From: Dermatophilaceae bacterium
GTDB taxonomy: Bacteria > Actinomycetota > Actinomycetes > Actinomycetales > Dermatophilaceae
Direction of reading: 5' to 3'
DNA length: 15,189 nt
Assembly: GCA_013361975.1 (NCBI GenBank)
Contig: JABFXB010000547.1
Location: forward strand, 1 to 15,189
Part shown: in pieces, positions 14,914 to 15,189 of the stretch
How the letters are laid out: each line of letters begins with the position of its first letter
How positions within the stretch are numbered: position 1 is the stretch's first letter
Translations under genes and position numbers: made by a program
Notes under the pieces: model-generated
What the model was told of the DNA's origin: nothing
Database searches by the model: none
The model's input: the letters and a program-made list of their open reading frames with translations, nothing else

Positions 14914-15189
14914 TCACTCCTGGGCGGCGGCCCGCTGCTCGTCGTCGAACGCGATGAGCGACGCGGCCTCGCGCATCGGCACGCCCGCGGCGACTGCCGA
15001 CCGGGTGCGGCCGATGTTGCGAGACGTCGCGGCCATCGCGGTGGCGACCCGGCCGCGGCTGTAGGTCATCGAGTTGGCCGCCGCGACACCGATGCTCGAC
15101 CCGACCTCGATGGCGTCCTGGTCGGCGCCCATGTAGAGGAACTGCCAGCCGTAGTCCTTCGTCTGGCGCTCGATCATGGCCTTGACCTG
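14914..15189 (-). CDS. C-terminal part of a probable von Willebrand A-type (VWA) protein, cut by the window edge
   Basis: Only the last 91 codons are in the window; the frame is open to base 15189. The segment Y-x-W-x-F-L-Y-M-G-A-D-Q-D-A followed by VGSSIG resembles the end of a VWA domain as found in cytoplasmic VWA proteins (typical form WxFxFxGAN-DA), from memory. The tail is Ala/Arg-rich and probably helical. The metal-binding DxSxS motif would lie upstream and cannot be checked here. An ATG at 15177 is internal, not the start. The function is unknown. Confidence 0.6.
   Translation of the reverse strand, partial: QVKAMIERQTKDYGWQFLYMGADQDAIEVGSSIGVAAANSMTYSRGRVATAMAATSRNIGRTRSAVAAGVPMREAASLIAFDDEQRAAAQE

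Overview
The window is a 15.2-kb piece of chromosome from a high-GC Gram-positive bacterium. Nearly every third codon position is G or C, genes are tightly packed with 4-bp start/stop overlaps and GTG starts, and the sulfate-assimilation genes are of actinobacterial type (ferredoxin-dependent SirA/NirA plus an iron-sulfur APS reductase). An actinobacterium, perhaps near the Intrasporangiaceae, is my best guess; the family is inference only. No insertion sequence, phage gene, CRISPR array, tRNA or rRNA was seen.

Layout. (1) 1-3558, plus strand: a promoter with a LacI-type operator, then a ribose/fructose-type sugar ABC transporter (lipoprotein binding protein, permease, single-domain ATPase) and a universal stress protein, all in one apparent operon. 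(2) 3563-5298, minus strand: a histidine kinase and an OmpR-type response regulator, translationally coupled. (3) 5299-5521: a divergent promoter region carrying the same octamer pointing both ways. (4) 5522-6565, plus strand: a secreted lytic transglycosylase followed by a hairpin. (5) 6609-12721, plus strand: a five-gene assimilatory sulfate reduction operon (sirA, cysH, cysD, cysN, cysG) behind what looks like a leaderless promoter with two small dyads. (6) 12759-15189, minus strand: a hypothetical protein, an aminoglycoside-phosphotransferase-fold kinase, a proline-rich membrane protein and the C-terminal end of a probable von Willebrand A-type protein cut by the window edge.

How the parts work together. 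CysD/CysN make adenosine phosphosulfate (APS) from sulfate and ATP. CysH, with the CC...CxxC cluster motif of APS reductases, reduces APS directly to sulfite, so no APS kinase is needed and none is present. SirA reduces sulfite to sulfide, and CysG makes the siroheme precursor that SirA needs. The two-component system and the transglycosylase may form a cell-envelope unit sharing a control region; this is inferred from position and shared sequence only.

Most of the window is conventional. The signals most worth a second look are not genes. One is a heptamer, GTATGCC/GGCATAC, that holds almost all the rare TAT and ATA codons in the window on both strands. The others are the mirrored octamer between the regulator and transglycosylase genes, the operator sitting on the predicted start point of the sugar operon, and the leaderless, dyad-bearing sulfate promoter.
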